Shown piece after piece: positions 63,473-64,000 of a DNA stretch of 64,000 bases. Where the stretch lies: assembly GCA_052034255.1 (NCBI GenBank), contig JBPOIU010000007.1:1-64000 (forward strand). Direction: 5' to 3'. Origin of the DNA: JADJEK01 sp052034255. GTDB taxonomy: Bacteria; Planctomycetota; B15-G4; JADJEK01. The notes below the pieces were generated by a model. The model saw only the letters and a program-made list of their open reading frames with translations, had not been told where the DNA came from and did not search any database. A program made the position numbers and the translations under genes. Each line of letters opens with the position of its first letter. Positions within the stretch are counted from its first letter, which is position 1.

Positions 63473-64000
63473 AGCGCGTGCGCGTCGTCGGGAAGCTCAT
63501 GCCGACGCGGAAGGCCGTGCGTAGCGCGTCGCGCGCCGCCGCCACGTCGTGATCGCGCAGCGTGGCCGCGTGGAGCGCGTGGGCTCTCGCATCCAGCGGC
63601 GCCGCCTCGACGGCCTTGGCGGCCGCGAGCTTGGCGGCCGCTGTCTCGCCGACTTCGCGCAGCGTCACGGCTTCGTGGAGCTGTGCTTCGGCATCGCCGG
63701 GAGTCAGTTCGAGCGCGCGATGGAAGCGACCGAGCGCATCGTTCAACAGCGGCAGCGCCACCGCGTCCTGCGTTTGGCGCAGCGCCTTTGCGCGCCGCGC
63801 GCGGCCGAGCAGCGTCCACATGCGCGCCTGCGCGGTCACGTCGACGCGTTCGGGGTGCATCAACACGACGAGCCGCTCAACCGCGTAGCTGATGTCGAGG
63901 GCACCGGTCGCCGTCCACTTCAGTTCATTGCGTTCCGCCGCGGCGAGGAACGCCCGCGCGAGTTCCTCGAACGCGTCGACCAGCGTGGGGCGGAACTCGA
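63471..64000 (-). CDS. TPR-repeat protein, 5' end outside window
   Basis: The frame is open from the stop at 63471 to the right edge with no in-window start needed; at least 176 residues are coded. Tetratricopeptide-type helix pairs (ALELTPGDAEAQLHEAVTLRE, AVEAAPLDARAHALHAATL) occupy the C-terminal half. An N-terminal region (VERLVVLMHPERVDVTAQ) is helical. TPR units mediate protein-protein contacts. Function unknown; reading continues beyond 64000. Confidence 0.72.
   Translation of the reverse strand, partial: EFRPTLVDAFEELARAFLAAAERNELKWTATGALDISYAVERLVVLMHPERVDVTAQARMWTLLGRARRAKALRQTQDAVALPLLNDALGRFHRALELTPGDAEAQLHEAVTLREVGETAAAKLAAAKAVEAAPLDARAHALHAATLRDHDVAAARDALRTAFRVGMSFPTTRTR

Noticed and set aside
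1..64000. CRISPR arrays, insertion sequences, phage genes
   Set aside because: No regularly spaced direct repeats, transposase, integrase or phage structural motifs were found in the translated frames.

Overview
The window is very GC-rich and gene-dense. It holds no integrase, transposase, CRISPR array or rRNA. The gene content best fits a planctomycete (Planctomycetota, PVC superphylum): many exported alkaline-phosphatase/sulfatase-superfamily proteins, FG-GAP and kelch secreted beta-propellers, lipoproteins, a bacterial-microcompartment pentamer (EutN/CcmL type) coupled to a class II aldolase, and many B12-type radical SAM and glycosyltransferase genes. This assignment is inference from gene content; no marker gene was compared.

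Layout. 0-4.6 kb (minus strand): a truncated-looking sulfatase, a membrane sensor-like protein, then the housekeeping run ftsY-nusB-ribH preceded by a periplasmic trypsin-like protease. 4.8-9.0 kb (plus): two exported proteins, one with FG-GAP repeats, followed by tRNA-Arg and a strong terminator. 9.2-25.3 kb (minus): a matrixin-like metalloprotease and its small partner; a tightly packed operon of RND permease, PIG-L deacetylase, ABC solute-binding protein and ABC permease; a lipoprotein built from W-P-L/F-P-F repeats; a glycosyltransferase; the aldolase/BMC-pentamer pair; and a kelch protein. 25.7-28.2 kb (plus): two small related lipoproteins and leucyl aminopeptidase.

28.4-63.3 kb is a large surface-glycan region. 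It contains two B12-domain radical SAM proteins, nine GT4-type glycosyltransferases, two polytopic GT-C-like membrane proteins, a nucleotide-sugar epimerase, an asparagine-synthase-type amidotransferase, a nitroreductase-methyltransferase fusion, a putative (alpha/alpha)-toroid polysaccharide enzyme, three membrane-anchored phospho/sulfo-transferase-like enzymes, a Wzx-like flippase, a GNAT protein, a NodB-type deacetylase, a WecA/MraY-type initiating transferase and a methyltransferase. tRNA-Cys, tRNA-Leu, thymidine kinase and an exported phosphatase-cytochrome fusion are interspersed. Most neighbours overlap by ATGA or are only a few bases apart, so they are probably translated as coupled units. 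A plausible working model (inference) is that the WecA-like enzyme loads undecaprenyl phosphate, the GT4 enzymes build the repeat, tailoring enzymes modify it, the flippase exports it, and the exported alkaline-phosphatase-superfamily enzymes and lipoproteins modify it outside. No Wzy polymerase, Wza/Wzc exporter or ABC exporter was recognised.

The most unusual items are the tyrosine-phosphatase/cytochrome lipoprotein (36046-36966), the W-P-L repeat lipoprotein (19463-21583), the orphan BMC-pentamer/aldolase pair (22740-23755), the trio of Thr-nucleophile 'sulfatases' (43336-50653), and a methyltransferase whose glycine loop is replaced by alanines (62586-63323). The window ends in a TPR protein that runs off the right edge.
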